From Pseudomonas sp. GM21 (GTDB lineage Bacteria; Pseudomonadota; Gammaproteobacteria; Pseudomonadales; Pseudomonadaceae), in the NCBI RefSeq assembly GCF_000282215.1, contig NZ_AKJS01000188.1, forward strand, positions 1 through 40,603: a stretch of 40,603 nt of DNA, read 5' to 3'. Position 1 is the first letter of the stretch, and the number at the start of each line of letters is the position of its first letter. The notes under the pieces are model-generated. The model was not told where the DNA came from. It made no database searches and saw nothing but the letters and a program-made list of their open reading frames with translations. Shown here in pieces: positions 6,527 to 15,242 of the stretch. The position numbers and the translations under genes are program-made.

Positions 6527-9457
6527 ATGCAAGGCAAGTACGGTACTGAAAGCGGATTACCACTGAACGAGTTGTTGACGGTGGTGCTGGTCACCCATAA
6601 CCGTCCGGCCTTTGTGCGCCGGGCAGTCAAGTTTTACAGCGCCTTGCCTTGCAGGATTGTGCTGCTGGACTCTTCCTCCCAGGTCACCGATGGCATCGAT
6701 GGCGTGTTCCCTTCGGTCGACTATCGGCATGTACCGCAGTTCGGCTATCAGGGCCTGCGGGCCAAGCTTGACTACGGCGTGCAACAGGTCTCCACGCCGT
6801 ACATGGTGTTCGCCGCCGATGATGACTTCATAGTGCATGACGCGATCCAGGCTTCAGTTTCGTTCCTGGAGTCGAACCCGGATTACGGCATGTGCCACGG
6901 CTACTGCCTGATGTACCTGGCGTTGGCGAACAGCGTGAGTTACTACCGTCGGGACAAGAAGGTCTGTGAAGACTATTCGTCCGAGCGTGCTCAGGACCGG
7001 GTCATCGACTTCATGCAGCAGTACATTCCCCCGTTCTATGCCGTCCACCGTGTCGAGTTGTTGCGCGACTGGTACGCGGTCATGCCGGAGGACACCAGTT
7101 TCGAATGGCAGGAAATCGGCCATGCGTATTACATGCTGGCAAGGTCCAAGGCGCGAATGCTGCCCATTCCTTACGTTGTGCGTGAAGCCAATTACTTGGC
7201 TTCGGAGCACAAGACAGAGGTCTATATCACCGTCAGCGCCCGCGATGCCAAATCGGTGGCGGAGCGTGAGGAATTTGCCGAGTTGCTTTCTACATTACCA
7301 AGTGCGCAAACCGGACTGGAGCCGGCGCAGGGCAGGCAGCTGGCTCTGGACAGTTTTGAGGCCATGGCAGAGTGCCTGCGCTCCGGTTGCTCGTTGACCG
7401 CCGAACCGATTATCGAGTCGCGCTGGACCAACGTACAGGAGGGGCCGGATCGCCGCTTCGGGCCCTTGCAGTACGTTGAATTGCCATTCTACAACCAGTC
7501 GTTTTTTGATTTGCTGAGTCAGTATGAGTTCCTGTTGCATGCCATGCCCGCCGGCCGCCTTCAGCTTCAAAGGCTCGAAGGAATTTGGGCGGGCCAGGAA
7601 GACAAGATGCGGCCACGCAACAACGACACCGCCGAAAGCGTCATCGATCGGCTGTGGCGCGCATTTGACAGCAACCCATTCAACCGAAAAGTGGTCAAGC
7701 GTCTGGCGCAGCAGATGGAACTTCTGGATGCAGCCGACGAGGCGCGGAACATGTTCGCATGGGGCGAGCGCCTGGACGCAGTATCGACTCTAGGTCATGA
7801 AGAGGTGTTCGGAGCCATGCGCTCCGGACGCCTGCTCAAGTGGTTGGCAGCGCGCACGCCGGACGCCGACGAACTCGCCGCGACTTCGCGTCACCTGGCA
7901 GAACATAACGGAGGCCCGCAATTTGGCATTCTGATTTTGGATCTCGACAACGACGCGGCCAAGCTACAGATCACCCTCGATAGCCTGCTGGAAGGTCACA
8001 GTCATGCCTTCAGAATCGCGGTATTTACCACGGGCGAGCCGTCGGTGGCGACGACGGTGCATAACACCCTGCACTTTGTTCGCGTGACCCAGGCAAACTA
8101 TGCCGACAAACTCAATCAGGTCGCGCGTCAATCGGCATGCGACTGGTTGATGCTGACCAACGCCGGTGATGAGTTCACCGTCGGCGGTCTGTTGCGCGCC
8201 GGTCTGGAGTTGCACGCCGCGCCCGACTGCCGAGCGGTGGCTGCAGACGAGATTCATCGCGATGCCTATGGTGCACTGGTTGACGTGTTCCGTCCCGGCT
8301 TCAACTTCGATTTGTTGCAAAGCCTGCCCGCATTGATGGCCCGGCACTGGCTGGTCCGCAAGGACGTATTGCTGGAGGCGGGCGGTTATCAAGCTGACTT
8401 CAGCAAGGCGCTCGAGTTCGACCTGTTGCTGCGCATCATTGAACAGGGCGGCCTGGCCTGGCTGGCTCATCTGGACGAACCGCTGCTGATCGCCCCTGCA
8501 CCCGTGCTGGAGGAAAATGCCCACGAGCGACAGACGTTGATCCGTCATCTCGCAACCCGTGGCTACAAGGCGCAAGTCACTTCGGACGAGCCGGGTACTT
8601 ACCGCATCGACTACCGTCACACTGAGCGTCCGCTGGTGTCGATCATCGTGCCGAGCCAGGACAATCTGGCGCAGTTGCAACGTTGCGTGACCGCCATTGT
8701 GCAACGCACCCGCTACACCCGTTACGAAGTGCTGATCGCCGATAACGCGAGCCTGTCCGCCGATATCCTGCAGTGGCTGGACGGGCTGGGGCAGCCGGGC
8801 GACAGGGTCCGCGTTCTGCGGGTACCCGAACGCCTCAGCGCGTCGGCCTTGTACAACGAAGCCAGCCAACAGGCCCAGGGTGAATACCTGGTGCTGTTGG
8901 CGGCAGACAGTGAAGTGGTTAACCCGAACTGGCTCGAATCCCTGCTCAACCAGGGCCAGCGCCCGGAAGTCGGCGTTGTCGGTGCCAAACTGCAGGACCG
9001 TGACGGCAACGTCACCCAGGCCGGGCTGATTCTGGGCATGAACGACGGCGTCGGTTCGGCCTTTGTCGGTGAGCCGAAAGATGCCAAGGGCTACCTTAAT
9101 CGTTTGGTGCTGGAACAAAACTACTCAGCCGTATCGGCCGTGTGCCTGATGATCCGCAAAGCATTGTTCGACGACTTGGGCGGGCTGGACGAAGGCGTAT
9201 TCGCCGATGCCTTCAGCGATGTGGATCTGTGCCTGAAGGTCGGTCAAGCGGGATATCTGGTGGTGTGGACGCCACAGGTTCAGGTCATTCACCCCGGCAC
9301 CATGCCAGAAGCACCCCAGGCCCTTCAGGCCTTGCGTGATAAATGGCCCGGGCCATTCCAGCACGATCTGGCGTACAACAAGAACCTCGCCCTGACCGGC
9401 AAGGGTTTCACCCTTGGCAACGCGTCCAGCGTGGATTGGGCGCGGTTGCTGGCTTAA
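6527..9457 (+). CDS. Multidomain glycosyltransferase (N-terminal TIGR00180-like, C-terminal GT2)
   Basis: A 976-residue cytosolic protein. Residues about 15-290 form a TIGR00180-like glycosyltransferase domain (VVLVTHNRPAFVRRAVKFY, then FAADDDF as the acidic metal site). Residues about 464-660 resemble a GT-A fold with a weakened acidic motif (LMLTNAGDEF). Residues about 702-930 are a GT2 domain (VSIIVPSQDN, VLLAADSEV, DAFSDVDLCLKV, VIHPGT). ATG 6527 follows GGGGAAG; an upstream GTG at 6515 is possible. Proteins of this build near fliC in Pseudomonas glycosylate flagellin. Several transferase domains suggest it adds more than one sugar, perhaps including the CDP-linked one. Acceptor and sugar are inferred from context. 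Confidence 0.88.
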   Translation: MQGKYGTESGLPLNELLTVVLVTHNRPAFVRRAVKFYSALPCRIVLLDSSSQVTDGIDGVFPSVDYRHVPQFGYQGLRAKLDYGVQQVSTPYMVFAADDDFIVHDAIQASVSFLESNPDYGMCHGYCLMYLALANSVSYYRRDKKVCEDYSSERAQDRVIDFMQQYIPPFYAVHRVELLRDWYAVMPEDTSFEWQEIGHAYYMLARSKARMLPIPYVVREANYLASEHKTEVYITVSARDAKSVAEREEFAELLSTLPSAQTGLEPAQGRQLALDSFEAMAECLRSGCSLTAEPIIESRWTNVQEGPDRRFGPLQYVELPFYNQSFFDLLSQYEFLLHAMPAGRLQLQRLEGIWAGQEDKMRPRNNDTAESVIDRLWRAFDSNPFNRKVVKRLAQQMELLDAADEARNMFAWGERLDAVSTLGHEEVFGAMRSGRLLKWLAARTPDADELAATSRHLAEHNGGPQFGILILDLDNDAAKLQITLDSLLEGHSHAFRIAVFTTGEPSVATTVHNTLHFVRVTQANYADKLNQVARQSACDWLMLTNAGDEFTVGGLLRAGLELHAAPDCRAVAADEIHRDAYGALVDVFRPGFNFDLLQSLPALMARHWLVRKDVLLEAGGYQADFSKALEFDLLLRIIEQGGLAWLAHLDEPLLIAPAPVLEENAHERQTLIRHLATRGYKAQVTSDEPGTYRIDYRHTERPLVSIIVPSQDNLAQLQRCVTAIVQRTRYTRYEVLIADNASLSADILQWLDGLGQPGDRVRVLRVPERLSASALYNEASQQAQGEYLVLLAADSEVVNPNWLESLLNQGQRPEVGVVGAKLQDRDGNVTQAGLILGMNDGVGSAFVGEPKDAKGYLNRLVLEQNYSAVSAVCLMIRKALFDDLGGLDEGVFADAFSDVDLCLKVGQAGYLVVWTPQVQVIHPGTMPEAPQALQALRDKWPGPFQHDLAYNKNLALTGKGFTLGNASSVDWARLLA

Positions 9458-9486
9458 GTTGCCTGATCGGCAAAAGGACTCATCAC

Positions 9487-9564
9487 ATGTACAACGGCAA
9501 AATGATGTTCAAGGACGCTCATGCGTGCTCGCTGGTTGGGCGTTGTGTCGAGTCTCGGCCATGA
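9487..9564 (+). pseudogene. 25-codon frame at the expected pseB position (possible pseB deletion scar)
   Basis: Between the glycosyltransferase gene and pseC lies a short frame (start MYNGKMMF) with a good ribosome site (AAAGGA, about 8 bases before the ATG). Its TGA overlaps the pseC start codon (ATGA), like other gene junctions in this operon. PseB proteins often begin with a sequence like MFNGK, and pseB commonly precedes pseC. What is seen is a short frame with a proper start and a coupled stop; that it is the remnant of a pseB that lost its body is an inference. A leader peptide coupled to pseC is the alternative. Confidence 0.3.
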
Positions 9565-10730
9565 TGCCCTACCGGATTCCTTACGGTCGGCAAAACATTG
9601 ATCAGACCGATATTGACGCGGTCATGGAAGTGCTCAACTCGCCCTGGCTGACTCAGGGGCCGACGATTGAGCGCTTCGAAAAAGCCTTGGCCAACCACTG
9701 TCAGGCCGAGTACGCCATCGCCGTGTGCAACGCCACGGCGGCGCTGCACATTGCCTGTCTGGTCGCCGGGCTCGGGCCGGGAGACTGGCTCTGGACCAGT
9801 CCCAACACCTTCGTCGCGTCGGCCAACTGCGGTCGTTACTGTGGTGCCGAGGTCGACTTTGTCGACATCGATCCGCGAACGCTCAACATGGACGCACGGT
9901 TGCTGGCAGAGAAACTCGAAATGGCCGAAGCCGCGGGCAAATTGCCTAAAGTGGTGGTAGCGGTGGCGTTCGCCGGGCAGAGTTGCGACATGCGAGCCAT
10001 CTCGGCGTTGTCCGAGCGCTACGGCTTTACGCTGATCGAGGACGCTTCGCACGCAGTGGGCGCCTCGTATCTGGGGCGGCCGGTCGGTTGTGGCCAATAC
10101 GCCGACATGACGATTTTCAGCTTTCACCCGGTCAAGATCATTACCACTGCCGAAGGTGGCATGGTACTGACCAATCGCCCGGAGTTCGCCGAGCGTTTGC
10201 GGCGTCTGCGCAGTCATGGCATTACCGGTGATCCGGCGCAGATGAACGTGCCGGAGACGGGGTTGTGGTACTACCAACAGCTGGAGCTGGGCTTCAACTA
10301 CCGCATGACCGATCTACACGCGGCGCTGGGGTTGTCGCAAATGGCGCGCCTGGATACGTTTGTCGCCAAGCGTCGTCAATTGGCCGCGCGCTATGAAACA
10401 CTGCTGGCTGGTATCGCGGTGACATTGCCGGTGGCTCAGCCCGGTGCCGAGTCTGCCTGGCACCTGTTTGTGGTCCGGTTGCAGTTGTCACAGATCACGC
10501 TCAACCAGACTCAGGTGTTCGAAGCGCTGAGAGCGGCCGGGCTGGGCGTGAACCTGCACTATATTCCGGTGCATTTGCAGCCGTATTATCGTGAGCAAGG
10601 TTTCAAGGACGGCGACTTTCCTCAGGCCGAACGTTATTTTTCCGAGGCCATCAGCTTGCCGCTGTATCCCGACCTGACGGACGCAGAGCAAGAGGAAGTG
10701 GTGGCGCATTTGAGGCGAATTCTGGGTTGA
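9561..10730 (+). CDS. pseC: UDP-4-amino-4,6-dideoxy-N-acetyl-beta-L-altrosamine transaminase
   Basis: A 389-residue PLP-dependent aminotransferase of the DegT/DnrJ/EryC1 family, the second step of pseudaminic acid synthesis. It begins IPYGRQNID, has NATAALHIA near residue 57, EDASHAVGA near 160, and the PLP lysine Lys192 in SFHPVKIITTAEGG, which is characteristic of PseC. GLWYYQQLELGFNYRMTD follows. ATG 9561 (with a second ATG at 9564) gives a family-length protein; upstream in-frame sequence back to 9414 overlaps the glycosyltransferase and is not needed. Its substrate is made by PseB, which is not encoded in this window. Confidence 0.94.
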   Translation: MMPYRIPYGRQNIDQTDIDAVMEVLNSPWLTQGPTIERFEKALANHCQAEYAIAVCNATAALHIACLVAGLGPGDWLWTSPNTFVASANCGRYCGAEVDFVDIDPRTLNMDARLLAEKLEMAEAAGKLPKVVVAVAFAGQSCDMRAISALSERYGFTLIEDASHAVGASYLGRPVGCGQYADMTIFSFHPVKIITTAEGGMVLTNRPEFAERLRRLRSHGITGDPAQMNVPETGLWYYQQLELGFNYRMTDLHAALGLSQMARLDTFVAKRRQLAARYETLLAGIAVTLPVAQPGAESAWHLFVVRLQLSQITLNQTQVFEALRAAGLGVNLHYIPVHLQPYYREQGFKDGDFPQAERYFSEAISLPLYPDLTDAEQEEVVAHLRRILG

Positions 10731-10767
10731 ACAGCATGATTTATCCTCGCGTGTCGGAATGTGGGCT

Positions 10768-11463
10768 GTGAGCAGCGTCGCCATCATTCCTGCGCGTGGC
10801 GGCAGCAAGCGCATACCCCGCAAGAACCTCAAGCCGTTCGACGGCGTGCCGATGATCGTTCGCTCGATTCGTACGGCGCTGGATTCGGCGCTGTTCGATC
10901 AAGTGATCGTCAGCACCGACGATGACGAAATCGCCGAGGTCGCGTGCCAACACGGCGCTCATGTGCCGTTCATGCGTCCGGCATCGTTGGCGGATGATTT
11001 CACCGGCACGGCGGCGGTGATGGTTCATGCCTTGCGCGAACTGCCGGCGTTCGATTATGCCTGCTGCATCTACGCCACCGCGCCGCTGTTGCAGGCGCGG
11101 TATCTGCGTGAAGGACTGGAGGTGCTGGAGCGCCATCCGGACAAGTCGTTCGCGTTTTCGGTGGCCGGTTTCGGCTTCCCGGTTCAGCGCGCATTGACCG
11201 TCGACGAAGAGGGTGCCTTGACCTCGCTTTACCCGGAATTTCGCAACACCCGTTCACAGGATCTGGCCGAAGCGTTTCAGGACGCCGGCCAGTTCTATTG
11301 GGGGCGTAGCGAGGCCTGGTTGCGCGGGGATGTACTGTTTTCCCCAGTGAGCCTGCCGGTGATCCTGCCCCGGCATCTGGTGCAGGACATCGACACCCTC
11401 GAAGACTGGACGCGCGCTGAATATTTGTACGCTGCGTTGAAAGCCGGTGGTGAATTGCAATGA
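10768..11463 (+). CDS. pseF: Pseudaminic acid cytidylyltransferase
   Basis: A 231-residue nucleotidyltransferase that activates pseudaminic acid with CTP to give CMP-pseudaminic acid. The N-terminal AIIPARGGSKRIPRKNLKPF signature is diagnostic for the CMP-sugar synthetase family and close to PseF; VIVSTDDDEIAEVA follows near residue 46. GTG 10768 gives the natural-looking start SSVAIIPARGG and has GGA at 10756-10758 upstream; ATG 10759, three codons earlier, is an alternative with no visible ribosome site. It ends in an ATGA overlap with the pseG-pseH gene. The 11-codon frame at 10736-10771 stops in a GTGA overlap with this GTG. Confidence 0.92.
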   Translation: MSSVAIIPARGGSKRIPRKNLKPFDGVPMIVRSIRTALDSALFDQVIVSTDDDEIAEVACQHGAHVPFMRPASLADDFTGTAAVMVHALRELPAFDYACCIYATAPLLQARYLREGLEVLERHPDKSFAFSVAGFGFPVQRALTVDEEGALTSLYPEFRNTRSQDLAEAFQDAGQFYWGRSEAWLRGDVLFSPVSLPVILPRHLVQDIDTLEDWTRAEYLYAALKAGGELQ

Positions 11464-12965
11464 GAGTGCTGATTCGTTCCGACGCTTCGCCGACCATTGG
11501 CAGCGGCCATATCGCACGCTTGTTGCCACTGGCCAGGATTTTACGCAAGCAGGGTTCGCACGTGGCGTTTGCCTGTCGCCTGCTGCCGGGACATCGACTG
11601 GATGTCCTGGCGAGCGAAGGCTTCGAAACGTTTGCGCTGCCGGCTCGTTATGCCGATGAAGACCCGCAACAAGCCATCGAGTCGATGCTGCCGTGGCAAG
11701 CGGATATAGACGCGTTGGCACAGGCGCTGGAACACCAGCCGGCGTTCGACTGGATCATCGTCGACCACTATGGCCTCGACCATCACTGGCAGAGCGCAGC
11801 CCGGCGCTGGGCACCCCGGATCGCTGCGGTGGATGACCTCGCGACGCGTACCTACAACGTTGATTTGCTGCTCAATCAGAACCTGTCCGGTACGCCTGAG
11901 GCTTACACCTCGTTGCTGCCGCCGGACTGCCAGACCTTGCTCGGCCCGCGTTTTGCGATGTTGCGAGATGAGTTCTGCTGCCCGGCCATCGAGATCAGGC
12001 CGCAGGCCAAGCGGGTGCTGGTGAACTTCGGTGGCTTCGATGCCGCGATGCAGACCCACCACGCGATGTTGGCGCTGAAGGATTTCCATCACCTGGAGGT
12101 CGATTTTGTTGCCGGTGCCGATAACCCGGCCTGGGAGCAGATGCAGGCGCTGGCGGCGACTCGTGCGAACTGGCGCTTGCACAGTTTTGTCAGCGACTTC
12201 TATCGGTTGATGACCCAGGCCGATCTGTTTGTCGGTGCTGGCGGCGGCACCAGTTGGGAGCGGGCGGCCCTGGGGTTGCCGACGATTTGCATTGCGGTGG
12301 CGAATAATCAGCAGGCCAATGGCGAAGTGATGGCGACGGCGGGAGCGCATGTCTATCTGGGGCCTCGTGAGCAGGTCAGCGTTGAGCAACTGCGCCAGGC
12401 CGTGGGTTTTGTCTCGGACAATCAGGGCTTGCGCCAGGGTCTTGCCGAACGCTCTCGGCAATTGGTCGATGGCCGAGGCGCGCAGCGCGTGGCCGCCGCA
12501 TTGGCCGGTGCCGTTTTACACATGCGCCCGGCGACCCAGGCCGATGCGCAATTGTTGTACGAGGGACGCAACGCCGAGGCCGTACGACGCTGGTCGCTGG
12601 AGACCCGCGTCATTGACTGGCCCGCCCATCAAAACTGGCTGACCGCCAGCTTGAGTAATGACTATCGCTTGCTGTTGATCGCCGAGGCGGATGACGGTCC
12701 GGTGGGTGTGGTGCGTTATGACCTGCGCGGCTTTGAAGCCGAAGTGTCGATTTATCTGTTTGAAGGCCGTTTCGGTCTGGGCTGGGGCAGGGCGCTGCTG
12801 GCTCGGGGCGAGGCGTTCGTATCCGCCCACTGGCCACAACTGACGGCCATTACCGCTCAGGTGCTACCGACGAACCAGCCGTCGCTGAAGGTCTTTCGCG
12901 AAGCCGGTTTCACCCAGAGTGCCTGCGCGTTCACGCGCGTATTGAAGGATCACCGCAATGACTAG
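11460..12965 (+). CDS. pseG: PseG-PseH fusion: UDP-sugar hydrolase plus N-acetyltransferase
   Basis: A 501-residue protein combining two pseudaminic acid steps. Residues 1 to about 345 match PseG, which removes UDP from 2,4-diacetamido-2,4,6-trideoxy-beta-L-altropyranose: the start RSDASPTIGSGHIAR contains His17, the position of the proposed catalytic base, and GAGGGTSWERAALGLPTI forms the nucleotide site. From about residue 355 (LHMRPATQADAQLLYEGRN) to the end is a GNAT acetyltransferase domain with the acetyl-CoA loop RFGLGWGRALL, matching PseH, which N-acetylates C4. In many bacteria these are separate genes. No other pseH is present in the operon, which supports the fused domain filling that role. 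It overlaps pseI by 8 bases. Confidence 0.92.
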   Translation: MRVLIRSDASPTIGSGHIARLLPLARILRKQGSHVAFACRLLPGHRLDVLASEGFETFALPARYADEDPQQAIESMLPWQADIDALAQALEHQPAFDWIIVDHYGLDHHWQSAARRWAPRIAAVDDLATRTYNVDLLLNQNLSGTPEAYTSLLPPDCQTLLGPRFAMLRDEFCCPAIEIRPQAKRVLVNFGGFDAAMQTHHAMLALKDFHHLEVDFVAGADNPAWEQMQALAATRANWRLHSFVSDFYRLMTQADLFVGAGGGTSWERAALGLPTICIAVANNQQANGEVMATAGAHVYLGPREQVSVEQLRQAVGFVSDNQGLRQGLAERSRQLVDGRGAQRVAAALAGAVLHMRPATQADAQLLYEGRNAEAVRRWSLETRVIDWPAHQNWLTASLSNDYRLLLIAEADDGPVGVVRYDLRGFEAEVSIYLFEGRFGLGWGRALLARGEAFVSAHWPQLTAITAQVLPTNQPSLKVFREAGFTQSACAFTRVLKDHRND

Positions 12966-14010
12966 TTTCAAGATCGGCAACTGCTTGATCGGTGCTGACG
13001 CGCCGCCCTTCATCATCGCCGAGATGAGTGGCAACCATAATCAGTCCCTGGACATGGCACTGCGGATCGTCGAAGCGGCGGCCAAGGCCGGCGCTCATGC
13101 CTTGAAATTGCAAACCTACACCGCTGACACCATGACCCTGGACCTGTCCGAAGGCGCGTTCTTCATCAAGGATCCCAACAGCCTGTGGGCTGGAACGTCG
13201 TTGTACGCGTTGTACGAGAAGGCCCATACACCGTGGGAATGGCATGCGCCGATTTTCGCCCGGGCCAAAGAACTGGGGATGCTGGCTTTTTCCACGCCGT
13301 TTGATGACACCGCCGTCGACTTCCTCGAAAGCCTCGACGTGCCAGCCTACAAAATCGCCAGTTTCGAGAACACTGACCTGCCGCTGATTCGCCGGGTTGC
13401 CGCCACGGGCAAGCCATTGATTATCTCCACCGGCATGGCCAGCATTGCCGAACTCGATGAAACCGTACGCGCCGCCCGTGAGGCCGGTTGCCAGGACCTG
13501 GTGCTGCTCAAGTGCACCAGCACTTATCCCGCGACTCCGGCCAACAGCAACGTGCGCACGATTCCCCATCTGCGCGAATTGTTTGGTTGCCAGGTTGGTT
13601 TGTCCGATCACTCCATGGGTGTCGGGGTTTCCGTGGCGGCGGTGGCGCTGGGGGCTACGGTCGTGGAGAAGCATTTCACCCTCGACCGTGCCGCGGGTGG
13701 CGTAGACGCCAGCTTCTCACTGGAACCGGCCGAGCTCGAAAGCCTGGTGATCGAAACAGAACGGGCCTGGCAGGCAATGGGCCAGGTGCATTACGGGGTC
13801 ACTGACGCCGAGCGCAAATCGCTGGTGTACCGTCGCTCGCTCTATGTCACCCAGGACATGGCCGCCGGTGAACCTTTTACCCCGGCCAATCTGCGCGCCA
13901 TTCGTCCGGGCCTCGGGTTGGCCCCCAAACACGCTGAAACCCTTCTGGGCCGCCATGCCCGCCACGCCATCGTGCGTGGAACCCCTCTGGATTGGTCGCT
14001 GGTCGAGTAA
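12958..14010 (+). CDS. pseI: Pseudaminic acid synthase
   Basis: A 350-residue NeuB-family enzyme that condenses the trideoxy-diacetamido sugar with phosphoenolpyruvate to give pseudaminic acid. The TIM-barrel part has FIIAEMSGNHNQS near residue 18, ALKLQTYTADTMT near 50, and the PseI-typical LYALYEKAHTPWEWH near 83; the metal and substrate region shows VGLSDHSMG and VVEKHFTLDR. The last 60 or so residues are the antifreeze-like SAF domain (SLYVTQDMAAGEPF onward). It closes the pse operon and is followed by a likely terminator at 14146-14167. Confidence 0.95.
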   Translation: MTSFKIGNCLIGADAPPFIIAEMSGNHNQSLDMALRIVEAAAKAGAHALKLQTYTADTMTLDLSEGAFFIKDPNSLWAGTSLYALYEKAHTPWEWHAPIFARAKELGMLAFSTPFDDTAVDFLESLDVPAYKIASFENTDLPLIRRVAATGKPLIISTGMASIAELDETVRAAREAGCQDLVLLKCTSTYPATPANSNVRTIPHLRELFGCQVGLSDHSMGVGVSVAAVALGATVVEKHFTLDRAAGGVDASFSLEPAELESLVIETERAWQAMGQVHYGVTDAERKSLVYRRSLYVTQDMAAGEPFTPANLRAIRPGLGLAPKHAETLLGRHARHAIVRGTPLDWSLVE

Positions 14011-14145
14011 CACCTTATCGGGTTGATTCGGCAAAATAGAGTGACCTGCGAGTCATAACGCGCATCTTCACTGTATTGTATTAATCGGGAAGGTGGCGCC
14101 CGGCCTGTTTCTGGTCCAGTGATAGCCTTTTATTCTTCCCGCCGT

Positions 14146-14167
14146 CGTCGCTAAAGGCGACGTTTTT
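14146..14167 (+). terminator. Rho-independent terminator after pseI
   Basis: CGTCGC (14146-14151) pairs with GCGACG (14157-14162) around a TAAAG loop and is followed directly by TTTTT and further T-rich sequence. It lies 135 bases after pseI and 70 before the ketoacyl synthase gene, so it would separate the pse operon from the genes next to fliC. The stem is short (6 bp) but GC-rich. Confidence 0.65.
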
Positions 14168-14237
14168 CTTTGTTTGTCGGCGCCCCTCGAATCATTGCGA
14201 GCGGTGGTATTGGGCTGTTTATTATTGGGAAGCCGTA

Positions 14238-15164
14238 ATGATTGGCATAAAAAGCATTGCGAGCTACGTTCCTGTAGCCGGCATAGACAATTACGCACAA
14301 GGTGCAAAATTCGAAAAGGATGAAGAATTCATCCTCGGCAAAATCGGCTCGGCCTTCCTGCCGCGCAAAGGCGCCGGGCAGGAAACGTCGGACCTGTGTG
14401 TCGAAGCCGCTAACGCGCTGTTCGCCAACAACCCTGATCTGAAACGTGAAGCCATCGACGTGCTGATCGTGGTCACCCAAAACGGTGACGAAGAAGGCCT
14501 GCCACACACCGCTGCCATCGTTCAGGACAAACTCGGCCTGCCAACCACCGTGGCGGCGTTCGATATTTCCCTGGGTTGCTCTGGCTACGTCTATGGGATC
14601 TACGCGATCAAGGGCTTCATGGAAGCCGCCGGCCTGAAGAATGGCCTGCTGATTACTGCCGATCCGTACTCCAAGATCGTCGACCCGGAAGACCGCAACA
14701 CCACCATGCTGTTCGGCGATGCCGCCACGGCGACCTGGATGGGTGAAAACGCACCCTGGCAGTTGGGCAAAGCCAAGTTCGGCACCGACGGTTCCGGTGC
14801 GCCGCACCTGAAGGTGACCGATGGCGTGTTCTTCATGAACGGTCGTCAGGTGTTCAACTTTGCATTGCTCAAAGTCCCGGCGCATTTGCATGAGCTGCTG
14901 GCCGATTCGCAGCTGACGGCTGACGACATCGATGCCTTCTGCATCCACCAGGGCAGCGCGGCGATTGTCGATGCCGTGGCACGTCGCTTCGAAGGCGACC
15001 CGGAGAAGTTCATCAAGGACATGGTCGAGACCGGTAATACCGTGTCGTCGAGCATTCCGTTGCTGCTGGAAAAACACGTTCTGGATTCCAGCTGGAGGCG
15101 TGTTGCGCTGAGTGGTTTCGGCGTTGGATTGTCGTGGGGTTCGGCGATTCTCTATCGCCCCTGA
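14238..15164 (+). CDS. FabH-like 3-ketoacyl-ACP synthase III of the flagellin glycosylation locus
   Basis: A 308-residue thiolase-fold condensing enzyme with an intact Cys114-His237-Asn267 triad (LGCSGYVYG, CIHQGSAAIV, TGNTVSSSIPLLL). FabH homologues next to fliC are known in plant-pathogenic pseudomonads, where a 3-oxoacyl-ACP synthase III gene is linked to the 3-hydroxybutyryl group on the viosamine-type flagellin sugar. Here it more likely supplies an acyl substituent for a flagellar sugar than housekeeping fatty acids, but that is inferred from position. The gene stands alone between two hairpin terminators. An acyl-carrier protein and a dedicated acyltransferase are not visible nearby. 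Confidence 0.88.
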   Translation: MIGIKSIASYVPVAGIDNYAQGAKFEKDEEFILGKIGSAFLPRKGAGQETSDLCVEAANALFANNPDLKREAIDVLIVVTQNGDEEGLPHTAAIVQDKLGLPTTVAAFDISLGCSGYVYGIYAIKGFMEAAGLKNGLLITADPYSKIVDPEDRNTTMLFGDAATATWMGENAPWQLGKAKFGTDGSGAPHLKVTDGVFFMNGRQVFNFALLKVPAHLHELLADSQLTADDIDAFCIHQGSAAIVDAVARRFEGDPEKFIKDMVETGNTVSSSIPLLLEKHVLDSSWRRVALSGFGVGLSWGSAILYRP

Positions 15165-15181
15165 CCGGAACTTTGTGGCAT

Positions 15182-15222
15182 AAAAAATAGCGCTCAGGGT
15201 GTAATCTTGAGCGCTATTTTTT
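15182..15222 (+). terminator. Strong hairpin terminator after the ketoacyl synthase gene
   Basis: A perfect 15-bp inverted repeat (15182-15196 with 15208-15222) has a GC-rich core TAGCGCTCA, an A-tract on the left and a T-tract on the right, so it could terminate in both directions. Only 20 bases separate it from the start codon of the next gene, leaving no room for a promoter after it. Confidence 0.88.
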
Positions 15223-15242
15223 TATAGGGTGAGCGAGGCGAT

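Noticed and set aside
14112..14127. Possible sigma-54 site (GG-N10-GC) before the ketoacyl synthase gene
   Set aside because: Only the GG and GC fit; the flanks are poor and a terminator lies about 20 bases after the -12 position.
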